64,000 nucleotides of DNA, from positions 248,001 to 312,000 of the forward strand of contig CAVPDR010000002.1 of assembly GCA_963702705.1 (NCBI GenBank), written 5' to 3'. The DNA comes from VRUE01 sp963702705. Its GTDB lineage: Bacteria > Actinomycetota > Thermoleophilia > Solirubrobacterales > 70-9. Positions 26,123 through 34,709 of the stretch are shown piece after piece. Below the pieces are notes generated by a model. It worked only from the letters and a program-made list of their open reading frames with translations, searched no databases and was not told where the DNA came from. Position numbers and translations under genes: made by a program. Each line of letters begins with the position of its first letter. Position 1 is the first letter of the stretch.

Positions 26123-26413
26123 TCAATCGTCGAGGTTGGAGAGGAGGGTCTCGGCCTCGCTCCAGTCCTCGGGCTGGACGCGCAGGGCGATGTCGCCGCG
26201 GCCGAAGCGATCGAGCGGCCAGTCGACCGTCAGAACGGCCTCGATCCGCGCCTCCTTCAGGGCCTGGTGCCAGGCGCGGGCCGTCTTGACCTCGGTGAAG
26301 TCGCGAACCACCTCCCAGTTGTCGAAGCGGGGATCGTCGACGTGGACAGGCGTCACTCCCGGGCCAGGACGGTGGCCGACGAAGACCATCCGGATCCGGC
26401 CGAAGAGGCTCAT
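26123..26413 (-). CDS. DUF2007-like small protein
   Basis: The protein is 96 aa. FDNWEVVRDFTEVKTARAWHQALKEARIEAVLTVDW, then IALRVQPEDWSEAETLLSNL resembles the DUF2007 (putative signal-transducing, ferredoxin-like) fold. Its ATG overlaps the aspS stop by ATGA, so it is the third gene of the hisS-aspS operon. Function unknown. Confidence 0.7.
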   Translation of the reverse strand: MSLFGRIRMVFVGHRPGPGVTPVHVDDPRFDNWEVVRDFTEVKTARAWHQALKEARIEAVLTVDWPLDRFGRGDIALRVQPEDWSEAETLLSNLDD

Positions 26414-28206
26414 CCCCCCGCGGGGGGTCGCTTGGCGCGGAGCTGGAGACCGACGTCCCGCAGCTGGGTCTCGTCGATCGGCGCCGGGGCGCCGGTCAGC
26501 GCGTCTGCTCCCGACGCGGTCTTGGGGAAGGCGATGACGTCGCGGATCGAGTCGGCGCCGGCGAGGCGCTGGACGAGGCGGTCGAGGCCGAAGGCGATGC
26601 CGCCGTGCGGCGGCGCTCCATACCGAAGCGCCTCGAGCAGGAAGCCGAAGCGTGCCTCCGCTTCTGCCGCGTCGATGCCGAGCGCCGCGAAGACCTTGCC
26701 CTGCAGAGCGGCATCGCTGATGCGGATCGAGCCACCGCCCATCTCCTGGCCGTTCCAGACGAGGTCGTAGGCGAGCGCCCTCGCGCCACCGGGGTCGGCG
26801 GCATCGAATTCGGCGGCGGGAGCAGTGAAGGGATGGTGCAACGGGTCCCAGCCGCCGCCCTCGCCCGCCTCCATCAAGGGCCAGTCGACGATCCAGAGCA
26901 GCGAGTCGGAGCCCTCGGGGACGAGGTCGAACTCGGCCGCAAGGTCGAGCCGCAGCTGCGCCAGCACCGCGTTGGCGACCTTGGACTTGTCGGCGACGAC
27001 CAGCAAGAGGTCGCCCTCCTCGGCGTCGAGCCGCTCGTTCAGCGCCGCCAACTCCTCGGCCGAGAGGAACTTCGCCGTCGGCGAGCGCCATCCCTCGCCC
27101 TCGCGGAAGGCCCAGACCAGGCCCTTGGCGCCGAGCTCCTGGGCGCGCGAGATCAGCCCGTCGAGGGCCGAGCGCGGCATCTCTCGCTTGCCGGCGTTGA
27201 TCCCCCGCACCGTGCCCCCGGACGCGATCACCGAGGCGAAAACCTTGAACTCGGTCCCGGCGAGGATGTCGTCGAGGTCGACCAGCTCGACCCCGAAGCG
27301 GGTGTCCGGGCGGTCGGTGCCGAAGCGCGAGATCGCCTCGTCGTAGGGCAGGCGCTGCAGTGGCAGGCTCAGCGAGGGACCGCCGACCCGCTCGAAAACA
27401 TGCGCGAGCAGCCGCTCGTTGACCTCGATCACGTCGTCGACGTCGACGAAGGACATCTCGATGTCGAGCTGGGTGAAGTCGGGCTGGCGGTCGGCGCGCA
27501 GGTCCTCGTCGCGGAAGCAGCGCGCCACCTGGTAGTAGCGCTCGAAGCCCGCCATCATCAGCAACTGCTTGAACAGCTGCGGCGACTGCGGCAATGCATA
27601 GAACGAGCCCTGTTGGGTCCGGCTGGGGACGAGGAAGTCGCGGGCGCCCTCGGGGGTCGAACGGGTCAGCACCGGCGTCTCGATGTCGAGGAAGCCCTCG
27701 GCGTCAAGGAACTCACGCATCGCCGCGGTGACACGGTGGCGGAGGATCAGCGCCTCGCGCATCTGCTCGCGGCGCAGGTCGAGGTAGCGGTGGCGCAGGC
27801 GCGCGTCCTCGCCGACGTCGCCGGCGAAGCCCTCGATCTGGAAGGGAGGCGTCTCGGCGTCGGCGAGCAGCTCCGCGGCGCCGACCTTCAGCTCGACCTC
27901 ACCGGTCGGCAGGTCCGGGTTGACCGTCTCCGGCGAGCGCTGAACGACGCTGCCCGACGCGCTCAGCACATCCTCGGGCCGCAGTTTGTGGCCGAGCTCG
28001 AAGGCGGCGCCGGCGTCCTCCGGATGGAAGACGAGCTGGACGATGCCGGTGCGGTCGCGCAGGTCGATGAAAATCAGACCGCCGTGGTCGCGGCGACGGT
28101 GCACCCAGCCGGCGACTCGGGCCCCTGCGCCCACACGGTCCCCGAGCACCTGGCCACACCAGGTATCGCGATAGCCGTTGGGCCGAAGCGAGGGAAACTC
28201 GCTCAT
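26410..28206 (-). CDS. aspS: Aspartyl-tRNA synthetase (bacterial type)
   Basis: The protein is 598 aa. It has the N-terminal OB anticodon domain (VAGWVHRRRDHGGLIFIDLRDRTG), class II motif 1, the loop PQSPQLFKQLLMM, motif 2 CFRDEDLRADRQPDFTQLDIEMSF, the bacterial GAD insert, and motif 3 GGIAFGLDRLVQRL. His rather than Leu in RRDHGG is the residue seen in non-discriminating AspRS, suggesting it also charges tRNA-Asn for GatCAB conversion. Its start overlaps the hisS stop. Confidence 0.97.
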   Translation of the reverse strand: MSEFPSLRPNGYRDTWCGQVLGDRVGAGARVAGWVHRRRDHGGLIFIDLRDRTGIVQLVFHPEDAGAAFELGHKLRPEDVLSASGSVVQRSPETVNPDLPTGEVELKVGAAELLADAETPPFQIEGFAGDVGEDARLRHRYLDLRREQMREALILRHRVTAAMREFLDAEGFLDIETPVLTRSTPEGARDFLVPSRTQQGSFYALPQSPQLFKQLLMMAGFERYYQVARCFRDEDLRADRQPDFTQLDIEMSFVDVDDVIEVNERLLAHVFERVGGPSLSLPLQRLPYDEAISRFGTDRPDTRFGVELVDLDDILAGTEFKVFASVIASGGTVRGINAGKREMPRSALDGLISRAQELGAKGLVWAFREGEGWRSPTAKFLSAEELAALNERLDAEEGDLLLVVADKSKVANAVLAQLRLDLAAEFDLVPEGSDSLLWIVDWPLMEAGEGGGWDPLHHPFTAPAAEFDAADPGGARALAYDLVWNGQEMGGGSIRISDAALQGKVFAALGIDAAEAEARFGFLLEALRYGAPPHGGIAFGLDRLVQRLAGADSIRDVIAFPKTASGADALTGAPAPIDETQLRDVGLQLRAKRPPAGG

Positions 28207-29453
28207 GCCTCTCCCCCGCCGATCTCGGCAAGCAGGTTGCCGGTGTCGATCGGCCGCTGCTCGCCGCTCGACATGTCGCGAAGCTGGGCGCCACCGCCCT
28301 CGAGAATCAGCACGCGGCGGGCGCCGATCCGGTCGGCGTGCTTGAACTGGCCCTTGAGGCCGCGCCCGCCGAGGTCGAGCTCGGCGGAGAGCCCGGCCCT
28401 GCGCAATTCTCCGGCCAGCAACAGAGCCCGCGAGCGGCCGCCGCTCTCCTCATCGCCGACCGCGATGAAGACGTCGCGCCCCGGTGCCGGTGCCTCCTCG
28501 TCGAGCGCCAGCATGATCCGCTCGATCCCGGCCGCCCAGCCGACCGCCGGAGCGGGCCTGCCGCCAAGCTGCTCGACCAGGCCGTCGTAGCGACCGCCGC
28601 CGCCGATCTCCGACTGGGCCCCGAGCCGATCGCAGACGAAGGAGAAGATCGTCCGCGTGTAGTAGTCGAGGCCGCGGACCAGGGTCGGGTCGATCGCGTA
28701 CTCGACCCCGGCCGCATCGAGCAGCGCCCGCACCTCGTCGAAGTGCTCGGCGTCGGAGCCCTCGAGCCGCTCGACCAGCTTCGGCGCCGCCGCCATCACG
28801 GCGCGCGTGCCCTCGTCGTCTGAGTCGAAGGCGCGCAATGGGTTGGCGTCGATCCGCTCCCGCACCTCATGTGCGAGCTCCCCCTCGTGGGCGTGAAGGT
28901 GGGCCTTCAGCTCCTCGAGGTAGGCCTGGCGGGTGTCGAGCGAGCCGAGACTCCCCAGGCGCAGCTCGACCCCCGGCACGCCGAGCTCGGCCAGCAGCTC
29001 GGCCAGCATGCCGATCGCCTCGGCGTCGGCGAGCGGCGAGTCGGTGCCGATCGCCTCGGCGCCGAGCTGGTGGAACTGGCGGTAGCGACCGGCCTGCGGG
29101 CGCTCGTGGCGGAAGAACGGACCGATGTAGAAGAGCTTCACCGGCTGGGCCAGTGCCTGCATTCCGTGCTCGACGTAGGCACGGCAGATCGGCGCCGTGC
29201 CCTCGGGCCGCAGGGTGAGGCTGCGCCCGCCCTTGTCCTCAAAGGTGAACATCTCCTTGCGGACGATGTCGGTGGAGTGACCGACGCCGCGCTCGAACAG
29301 GTCGGTGTCCTCGAAGCTCGGCGTGGCGATCGGCTCGTAGCCGGCCCGGGCGAAGATCTCAGCCGCCGCGTGCTCGATCCGCCGGCGCGTGCGCGCAGCG
29401 TCGGGCAGGACGTCGAAGGTCCCCCTCGGTGCCTGGTACTTGTGCGAGGCCAC
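28203..29453 (-). CDS. hisS: Histidyl-tRNA synthetase
   Basis: The protein is 416 aa from a GTG. It has PRGTFDVLPDAARTRRRIEH, TLRPEGTAPICRAYVEHG, FRHERPQAGRYRQFHQLGAEAIG, LVRGLDYYTRTIFSFV and EIGGGGRYDGLVEQLGG, all HisRS signatures, followed by a C-terminal anticodon-binding domain. TAAGGT lies 8 nt before the start. It is the first gene of the hisS-aspS-DUF2007 operon. Confidence 0.97.
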   Translation of the reverse strand: MASHKYQAPRGTFDVLPDAARTRRRIEHAAAEIFARAGYEPIATPSFEDTDLFERGVGHSTDIVRKEMFTFEDKGGRSLTLRPEGTAPICRAYVEHGMQALAQPVKLFYIGPFFRHERPQAGRYRQFHQLGAEAIGTDSPLADAEAIGMLAELLAELGVPGVELRLGSLGSLDTRQAYLEELKAHLHAHEGELAHEVRERIDANPLRAFDSDDEGTRAVMAAAPKLVERLEGSDAEHFDEVRALLDAAGVEYAIDPTLVRGLDYYTRTIFSFVCDRLGAQSEIGGGGRYDGLVEQLGGRPAPAVGWAAGIERIMLALDEEAPAPGRDVFIAVGDEESGGRSRALLLAGELRRAGLSAELDLGGRGLKGQFKHADRIGARRVLILEGGGAQLRDMSSGEQRPIDTGNLLAEIGGGEA

Positions 29454-29461
29454 GGGCCGCG

Positions 29462-29467
29462 ACCTTA
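29462..29467 (-). promoter_or_regulatory. Leaderless-type -10 hexamer of hisS
   Basis: TAAGGT is followed by 8 nt and the GTG at 29453. Confidence 0.45.
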
Positions 29468-29492
29468 CCGGCGCCGGGCGCCTGCCTGCTGC

Positions 29493-30137
29493 CTACTGCG
29501 GCAGCTGGGCCAGGAACGGGTTGCTCGCCCGCTCCGCGCCCAGGCTGGTGATGCCCATGTGGCCGGGGTAGACGGCGGTCTCGGGCGGGTGCGAGTCGAG
29601 CAGCGTCGCGATCGACCGCATCAGGGTCGGGCCATCGGCAAAGGGCAGGTCGGCCCGGCCGATCGAGCCCTGGAAGAGCACGTCGCCGGAGAAGATCGCC
29701 TGCTCGCCGCGCACCGAGTAGGTGACGTGGCCGGGACTATGGCCCGGTGTGGGGATCACGTCCAGGGTGAGACCGGCGAGCTCGAGCACCTCGCCTCCCG
29801 TAACCGCCTCGTCGGCCTGGTAGCTCTCGTAGGGCCCAAACCCCTCGAACGGCACGAAGGACATGATGTCGGCGAGCCACGGCAGCTCCGCCTCGGGGCA
29901 GTAGACCGGGGCGCCGGTCGCCTTCGCCACCGGTGCGACCGCTCCGATGTGGTCGAAATGACAGTGGGTGATCAGGATCGCCTCGACCTCGGCGCCGGTC
30001 GCCTCGACCTCGGCCAGGATCCGCTCCGCTTCCTCGCCGGGATCGACGATCAAGGCCTTGCCGGAATCCTCGTTGTGGATGACGAAGCAGTTCTCCGCGA
30101 CGCTGCCGACGGTGAGCATGCGCACGTCGAGGCTCAC
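29493..30137 (-). CDS. MBL-fold metallo-hydrolase (glyoxalase II-like)
   Basis: The protein is 214 aa from a GTG that overlaps the upstream stop (an internal ATG at 30119 is possible). The metal site is complete: THCHFDHIGAV, PTPGHSPGHVTYSV, FSGDVLFQGSIGRADLP and YPGHMGITSLGAER. The length and GSIGR-D motif match small YcbL/GloB-like thioesterases. Substrate not determined. Confidence 0.9.
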   Translation of the reverse strand: MSLDVRMLTVGSVAENCFVIHNEDSGKALIVDPGEEAERILAEVEATGAEVEAILITHCHFDHIGAVAPVAKATGAPVYCPEAELPWLADIMSFVPFEGFGPYESYQADEAVTGGEVLELAGLTLDVIPTPGHSPGHVTYSVRGEQAIFSGDVLFQGSIGRADLPFADGPTLMRSIATLLDSHPPETAVYPGHMGITSLGAERASNPFLAQLPQ

Positions 30138-30499
30138 GGGCGGTCGGCTTCCCGAATCCGCGCCCGCTCGCGCCGGCGCCACATCATCATGTCGATGTAA
30201 TAGCCGGCCGGGATGTAGAAGACCAGCATGAAGGCACCGAGCGCAAGCGCGGCACCGAGCGGCCGTTTGAAAATGACAAGCAGCAGGATGGCGAAGATCA
30301 CGGCCGCGCCGACGCCGCGCAGGGCCGAGTTGCGCCAGGTCGGCGGGTGATCGCCGCGCGGGGCGCGTTTGGTGCCGGCACGAGCGCGCGCCTTTGCCTC
30401 GGCTCGGCTTTTGGGGCGGGCGGGACGGCGGTTCGTGTCGATGCGGCCGCCCTGCGTGCCGCGGTGCTTGCGACGGCGCTTCTTCTTGGTCTGGGCCAT
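30134..30499 (-). CDS. Small membrane protein with basic N-terminus
   Basis: The protein is 121 aa. The first 50 residues are strongly basic (QTKKKRRRKHRGTQGGR, then RPARPKSRAEAKARARAGTKRAPRG) and probably cytoplasmic. Two membrane helices follow (ALRGVGAAVIFAILLLVIF and ALALGAFMLVFYIPAGYYI), then a basic tail. It is coupled to the MBL hydrolase by overlap. Function unknown. TAAATT lies 6 nt before the ATG. Confidence 0.75.
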   Translation of the reverse strand: MAQTKKKRRRKHRGTQGGRIDTNRRPARPKSRAEAKARARAGTKRAPRGDHPPTWRNSALRGVGAAVIFAILLLVIFKRPLGAALALGAFMLVFYIPAGYYIDMMMWRRRERARIREADRP

Positions 30500-30505
30500 G
30501 GCCGG

Positions 30506-30511
30506 AATTTA
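30506..30511 (-). promoter_or_regulatory. Leaderless-type -10 hexamer of the basic membrane protein gene
   Basis: TAAATT is followed by 6 nt and the ATG at 30499. Confidence 0.5.
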
Positions 30512-30523
30512 GACGACTGCGCC

Positions 30524-31411
30524 TTAGGAGGCGGCCGGCAGCCTGGCCTCGATCGTCCGGGTCGCCGGGTCGAAGGCGCGAATCGGCACATCGGCCGGGT
30601 ATCCGGCAAGGGCGGCGGCCGGGACCAGCCCGACGATCTCTCCGGCGATGGGCCTGGCGCCGAGCGGCGCCGCGAGGTCGCGCACCCGCTCGACGACGGC
30701 GGCCAGCGGCACCGCGAGCGGATCGTGGACGTTGGTCGAGACCTGACCGCGCCCGCTGGACAGGCCCAGCCCGATCGCCCGCACGCCTGGTAGCCCCCCG
30801 CCCGACTCGCGCAGGCCGGCGGCAACCGCACGGGCGACGTCGGCGTCGCCGCGGTCGAGCTCGACGTTGAAGGCGGCAAGCGGCGGGCGAGCCGTGACCA
30901 GGGTCACCCCAGCAGTGCGGTGGGGAAGCTGCGGGCCGTAGTCGGCCCGCAGCGCGCCGCCCTCCATCCGCAGCCAAAGCTCGGCCAAACCGCCGTTGCG
31001 GAAGTAGGCCCGCTCAGCGTGCTCGGGGCGCGTGGCCAGCTCGCTATAGAGGAAGACCGGAACGCCGAGGCCACCGATCTGCTCGGCCACCTCGATTGCC
31101 TCGGTGCGGGCGGCGTCGCGATCGCTCGGATCGAACCAGACGATGGGGCAGACGTCGAGCGCTCCGACCGCGGGGTGCAGGCCGCCGTAGGCGCCCATGT
31201 CGATGGTCTCGAGCGCCAGCTCGGCGCCGCCAAGGAGCGCCTCGCGCAGCGGCGCGGGATCTGCGGTGAGCGTGAATACGGTGCGATCGTGATCACGGTC
31301 GGAGTGACGGTCGAGCACGCTTGCGCCGCGTGCGAAGGCGCCCTCCAAGGCGGCGATGCGGGCGGCGTCATGCCCCTCGGAGACGTTGGGAACGGCGAGC
31401 AGCTGCGGCAC
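30524..31411 (-). CDS. ftcD: Glutamate formimidoyltransferase
   Basis: The protein is 295 aa, starting with GTG. It matches the formiminotransferase N- and C-subdomains of FTCD: LLAVPNVSEGHD, DRDHDRTVFT, MGAYGGLHPAVGALDVCPIVWF, PVFLYSELA and VTLVTARPPLAAFNVELD. The cyclodeaminase half is absent. It transfers the formimino group to tetrahydrofolate at the end of histidine breakdown, but no other hut gene is nearby, so another folate role is possible. It starts 2 nt after the preceding peptidase gene. Confidence 0.87.
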   Translation of the reverse strand: MPQLLAVPNVSEGHDAARIAALEGAFARGASVLDRHSDRDHDRTVFTLTADPAPLREALLGGAELALETIDMGAYGGLHPAVGALDVCPIVWFDPSDRDAARTEAIEVAEQIGGLGVPVFLYSELATRPEHAERAYFRNGGLAELWLRMEGGALRADYGPQLPHRTAGVTLVTARPPLAAFNVELDRGDADVARAVAAGLRESGGGLPGVRAIGLGLSSGRGQVSTNVHDPLAVPLAAVVERVRDLAAPLGARPIAGEIVGLVPAAALAGYPADVPIRAFDPATRTIEARLPAAS

Positions 31412-31413
31412 CG

Positions 31414-32361
31414 TTAGACGAGCAGCTCGCCGCCGCGAAGGACCTCTTTGCCGTCGATCTCCACCGTCGGCTCGAGGATCACGCAGTCGAGGTGCACGGG
31501 GACCTGGATGCCGCCGCCGATCGCCGCCGAGGCGCCGAAGGCGACGTGGGCGGTGCCGAGGATCTTCTCGTCCTCGAGGATGTTGCCGGTCAGGGTCGCC
31601 TCTTCGTTGGTGCCGATCCCCAGCTCGGCGACATTGGTCCCGTCCGGGCCATGCTTGCTCAGCAGTTCGAGCAGGGTCGCGCCCTCGGGGCCGGTGGCGT
31701 CGGTGAGGTGGCCGTCGCGGACGGTCAGCTCAACCGGGGTCTCGACCTTGCCGACGCCGGCGATCGATCCGTCGACCACCAGCGTCCCCTCGCCGCCGAC
31801 CGGCGAGATGAAGGCCTCGCCGCAGGGCAGGTTGCCGAAGGCGCCGGGCGCGTTGAGCACACCGGCGTCGGCGATCGGGATGCGCTCCTCGAGGCCGAGC
31901 CGCAAATCGCTGCCGTGGCGGCAGGTGATCCTCGCCTCGGAGCCCTTGTGCATCGCCGCGGCGAGGGCGGCGCCGCGCCGTCGCAGGGCACCCATATCCG
32001 CGTTCATCAGCCGCGCCAGCATGTCTGCGGTGACGCCGGGAAGCGTCGCGATCCGCACACCAGCCTGGTTGGCGGCGCGGCGGGCATAGGTATGGGAGAG
32101 CGACTGGATCGTCGGCGCCAGGACGACATGAGAGGCGATCATCGCCGCCGCGACCGGCGCCGGCGGCTCGGCCCCGTTGGAGTCGAGCTCGGAGATCACG
32201 GCGAGCGTCGCGTAGGCACCGTCTCCCTCGGCCTCGATCCGCATCAGCGCGCCGATATCCTCGGTCACCGGGTTGCAGATCACCAGCACCTCTTCGGCCG
32301 GTTCGACCTGCAGGCAATCCCGCAAAACCGTCCGCACAGCCCGATCGAGTTCCTGAGTCAC
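31414..32361 (-). CDS. M29-like aminopeptidase-family protein
   Basis: The protein is 315 aa from a GTG. GEAFISPVGGEGTLVVDGSIAG, LGIGTNEEATLTGNILEDEKILGTAHVAFG and VHLDCVILEPTVEIDG follow the thermophilic aminopeptidase (M29) catalytic half, with metal-binding Glu, His and Asp. The N-terminal part is shorter than in 400-aa M29 enzymes. Likely a cytoplasmic peptidase, with specificity unknown. TAGCCT lies 7 nt before the start. Confidence 0.8.
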   Translation of the reverse strand: MTQELDRAVRTVLRDCLQVEPAEEVLVICNPVTEDIGALMRIEAEGDGAYATLAVISELDSNGAEPPAPVAAAMIASHVVLAPTIQSLSHTYARRAANQAGVRIATLPGVTADMLARLMNADMGALRRRGAALAAAMHKGSEARITCRHGSDLRLGLEERIPIADAGVLNAPGAFGNLPCGEAFISPVGGEGTLVVDGSIAGVGKVETPVELTVRDGHLTDATGPEGATLLELLSKHGPDGTNVAELGIGTNEEATLTGNILEDEKILGTAHVAFGASAAIGGGIQVPVHLDCVILEPTVEIDGKEVLRGGELLV

Positions 32362-32368
32362 AGCCCCA

Positions 32369-32374
32369 AGGCTA
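32369..32374 (-). promoter_or_regulatory. Leaderless-type -10 hexamer of the M29-like gene
   Basis: TAGCCT is followed by 7 nt and the GTG at 32361. It should also serve the downstream formiminotransferase gene. Confidence 0.5.
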
Positions 32375-32418
32375 AAGCTCCCTCGCCAGCGGCGCCATCG
32401 CTACGATCCCCGAGCCCC

Positions 32419-32492
32419 GCCGGAGTAGCTCAGCTGGTTAGAGCAGCGGAATCATAATCCGCGTGTCGGGGGTTCGAGTCCCTCCTCCGGCA
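32419..32492 (+). tRNA. tRNA-Met (anticodon CAT)
   Basis: This is a 74-nt cloverleaf. The acceptor GCCGGAG pairs with CTCCGGC, the D-arm is GCTC/GAGC, and the anticodon stem GCGGA/TCCGC encloses loop ATCATAA with anticodon CAT. The T-arm has loop TTCGAGT. CCA is not encoded. The A-T-rich anticodon loop and normal 1-72 pair exclude initiator tRNA. A lysidine-modified tRNA-Ile2 is possible but less likely. Confidence 0.93.
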
Positions 32493-32575
32493 TCGCTACT
32501 GCCTGGGATCAGCGCGTTCAAGTCTCATTCGCGGGGCCACTCGGTCGCCGGAGCGATACCAGCTCGGGGGCCTGA

Positions 32576-32800
32576 CTATCGATCGCCGATGTGACCTGGA
32601 ACGAGCGGATGTGCGCCGTGGGTGCGTGGCAGATCAGGGAGGCGATCCGCAAAGTAGCCGAGAGCGGTACCGCTCGCCACGGCGACGAACCCGAGCGCGG
32701 CGGCTGCGATGCCGGCGCCTGCGTTCAGGCCGTTTAGGAGCAGAACGAGCCCGACCACCGCCGCAGTCGGGATGCCGAAGATTCCAATGCGTATCGCCAT
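32576..32800 (-). CDS. Small two-helix membrane protein
   Basis: The protein is 74 aa from the ATG at 32800. Two hydrophobic segments (IGIFGIPTAAVVGLVLLLNGL and AGIAAAALGFVAVASGTALGYF) are followed by a polar tail. TACACT lies 6 nt before the ATG, the leaderless spacing seen widely here. No family recognised. Confidence 0.55.
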   Translation of the reverse strand: MAIRIGIFGIPTAAVVGLVLLLNGLNAGAGIAAAALGFVAVASGTALGYFADRLPDLPRTHGAHPLVPGHIGDR

Positions 32801-32806
32801 GAGCCC

Positions 32807-32812
32807 AGTGTA
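32807..32812 (-). promoter_or_regulatory. Leaderless-type -10 hexamer of the small membrane protein gene
   Basis: TACACT is followed by 6 nt and the ATG at 32800. Confidence 0.45.
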
Positions 32813-32909
32813 GATCACGTCACGGAGTCGATCACCAGGACCAGGACTCCGAGGGCAAAACCGCTGAAGGCGGACAAAACCTTTCGGCCGTCAGCTTAGG
32901 CCTTGCGGT

Positions 32910-34646
32910 TCAGGTGTTCTGGTAGAGCGGGCCGTCGCCGCCCTCGGGCGTGGTGAGACGGCCGCCCTTGGCTGTGATCGCGCCGCACTGGATGCAGTTG
33001 GTGTAGTTGACGATCACGTCGACGTCGCCGGACTCGGGGGCGTCGTCGGGGATCTCATAGACGCCCGCCGGGCACATCCACTTCCAGGTCTCGGCGATCT
33101 CTCTCGGGACCCGCTTCTGGACGCGGATGTGGTTGGGGGCGTCGTCGCGGGTTGCATTGCCGGTGATGAAGACACTGGAGAGCTTGTCGAAGGTGAGCTT
33201 GCCGTCGGGCTGGGGGTAGTTGTCCTTGCTGTCGCCGACGAACATCGGCTGGGCATCGTTGCGCTCGATCTTCCAGCGGCCGCCGGGAAAGCGTCCCTTG
33301 GTGGCGATCATCATGTTGACGAGGGGCCCGCCTTTGATCAGTCCCTTTTGGAAGGGCTGGCGGGTGTTGCGCTCCTGGTAGAGGTCCTTCTTGATGATCG
33401 AGTTTTCGACCGCCTGCTCGTAGCCGGTGAAGTCGTTCGAGTCCTCCTTCAGCGCCGCGTAAATCTGCTCCGCCGCCAGCATCCCGGCCTTGATCGCGTA
33501 GTGCACGCCCTTCAGCGCCGCCAGGTTGACCATGCCAGCCGCGTCGCCGACCAGTACAGCGCCCGGCGCCGAGAGCTTCGGCATCGCCCAGTAGCCGCCG
33601 GCCGGGATCGCCTTGGCGCCCCAGCTGACCCGCTCGCCCCCCGCGAGGATGTCGCGGACCATCGGGTGGGTCTTGAACTGCTGCAGGAAGTCATGGGCAG
33701 AGCTCGTCGCGTCGGCGTAGTCGAGATCTAGCACGAAGCCGATCGAGACCAGGTCCTCCCCGGTCTTCTCGTCCACCATCGGGTAAATCCAGGAGCCGCC
33801 GATCTGGTGGTACCTGGCGGAGATCTTCAGCGGCCATCCGGCGAGGGTGTGGATCACGCGGTCAAGCGGCTTGGGGACCTTCCAGACCTCCTTGACGCCC
33901 AGCTCCCAGACCTGGGGCTCGCGGCCCTCGTCGAGGCCGAACTCGCGCACGGCAGCGTCGGTCAGGTGACCCCAGCAGCCCTCCGCCAAAACGGTCGCCC
34001 TGGCGGCGATGTCGGTGCCCGGCTCGAAATTGCCGAGCTCCTCACCATCTTTGCCGCGGCCCTTGTCGCCCGAGCGCACGCCGACGACGGCGCCGTCTTC
34101 GACGATCAGCTGCGTGGCGGCGGTCTCGGTGAGCAGGTAGGCGCCGTTCTCCTCTGCCTGTGCCTGCATGTAGCGGCAGAGGGCCGAAACGGAGATCACC
34201 TCGTTGCCGTGGTTCCGCTGTGGTGGCGGCGGAGGGATGCGCGCCTTCGCCTTGCCGTTGGGCAGGAGGTAGATCGCCTCCTTCTTCACCTCGCCGAAGC
34301 CAAAGCCCTGCTGGCGCCACTGCTCGCGGCTGAGGTCGGGGAAGAGCTCTTCCAGCGGGCCCGGACGCATCACCGCGCCGGAGAGGTTGTGGCCGCCGCA
34401 GGTCTTCGCCTTCTCGATCACCGCGACGGGGACCTCGCCGAGCTTCTCCATCGTCTCGGAATCGTCGGCGAGCAGCTGCAGCAGCCGATTGGCGCAGGCC
34501 AGGCCGGCGGTTCCGCCACCAACGATCGCGACGCCGATCTCGATCCGCTCGTCCTCGGCGTCGAGGGAGCGCTTGAGGAACTCCTTGGGAGCGTCTACCG
34601 GGGGCGGAAAATCGGCCGGGACGATCTTGCCGTTGGCGCCTGCCAT
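32910..34646 (-). CDS. Electron-transfer flavoprotein:quinone oxidoreductase
   Basis: The protein is 578 aa. The FAD site is IGVAIVGGGTAGLACANRLL; further features are GGHNLSGAVMRPG, YWAMPKLSAPGAVLVGDAAGMVN and the C-terminal ferredoxin-like region CPAGVYEI then NCIQCGAI. It passes electrons from reduced ETF (acyl-CoA dehydrogenases) to membrane quinone. The usual four-Cys cluster has CPAG plus C-x2-C-x2-C; here the last Cys is Ile, leaving three. The ATG at 34646 is 7 nt after a TATAGT hexamer. An ATG at 34679 lies inside the operator and is not used here. Confidence 0.92.
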   Translation of the reverse strand: MAGANGKIVPADFPPPVDAPKEFLKRSLDAEDERIEIGVAIVGGGTAGLACANRLLQLLADDSETMEKLGEVPVAVIEKAKTCGGHNLSGAVMRPGPLEELFPDLSREQWRQQGFGFGEVKKEAIYLLPNGKAKARIPPPPPQRNHGNEVISVSALCRYMQAQAEENGAYLLTETAATQLIVEDGAVVGVRSGDKGRGKDGEELGNFEPGTDIAARATVLAEGCWGHLTDAAVREFGLDEGREPQVWELGVKEVWKVPKPLDRVIHTLAGWPLKISARYHQIGGSWIYPMVDEKTGEDLVSIGFVLDLDYADATSSAHDFLQQFKTHPMVRDILAGGERVSWGAKAIPAGGYWAMPKLSAPGAVLVGDAAGMVNLAALKGVHYAIKAGMLAAEQIYAALKEDSNDFTGYEQAVENSIIKKDLYQERNTRQPFQKGLIKGGPLVNMMIATKGRFPGGRWKIERNDAQPMFVGDSKDNYPQPDGKLTFDKLSSVFITGNATRDDAPNHIRVQKRVPREIAETWKWMCPAGVYEIPDDAPESGDVDVIVNYTNCIQCGAITAKGGRLTTPEGGDGPLYQNT

Positions 34647-34653
34647 CGACGGC

Positions 34654-34682
34654 ACTATAGTCACTGACTGACTAGTCAATCA
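34654..34682 (-). promoter_or_regulatory. Promoter of the ETF-QO gene
   Basis: TGATTG, 17 nt, TATAGT, then 7 nt to the ATG, so the transcript is leaderless. The arrangement is identical to the promoter at 45497. Confidence 0.65.
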
Positions 34683-34686
34683 GTGA
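34661..34686. promoter_or_regulatory. 26-bp near-perfect palindrome, probable TetR-type operator
   Basis: The 26-bp site is self-complementary except for one mismatched pair (positions 8 and 19). Its core is TTGACTAGTCA-like with TGACT repeats, typical of TetR-family operators on fatty-acid and ETF genes. It covers the -35 and spacer of the ETF-QO promoter, so binding would block RNA polymerase. The regulator gene is not in the window. Confidence 0.6.
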
Positions 34687-34709
34687 CTTCCGCCACGCAC
34701 CGTGCCGCT

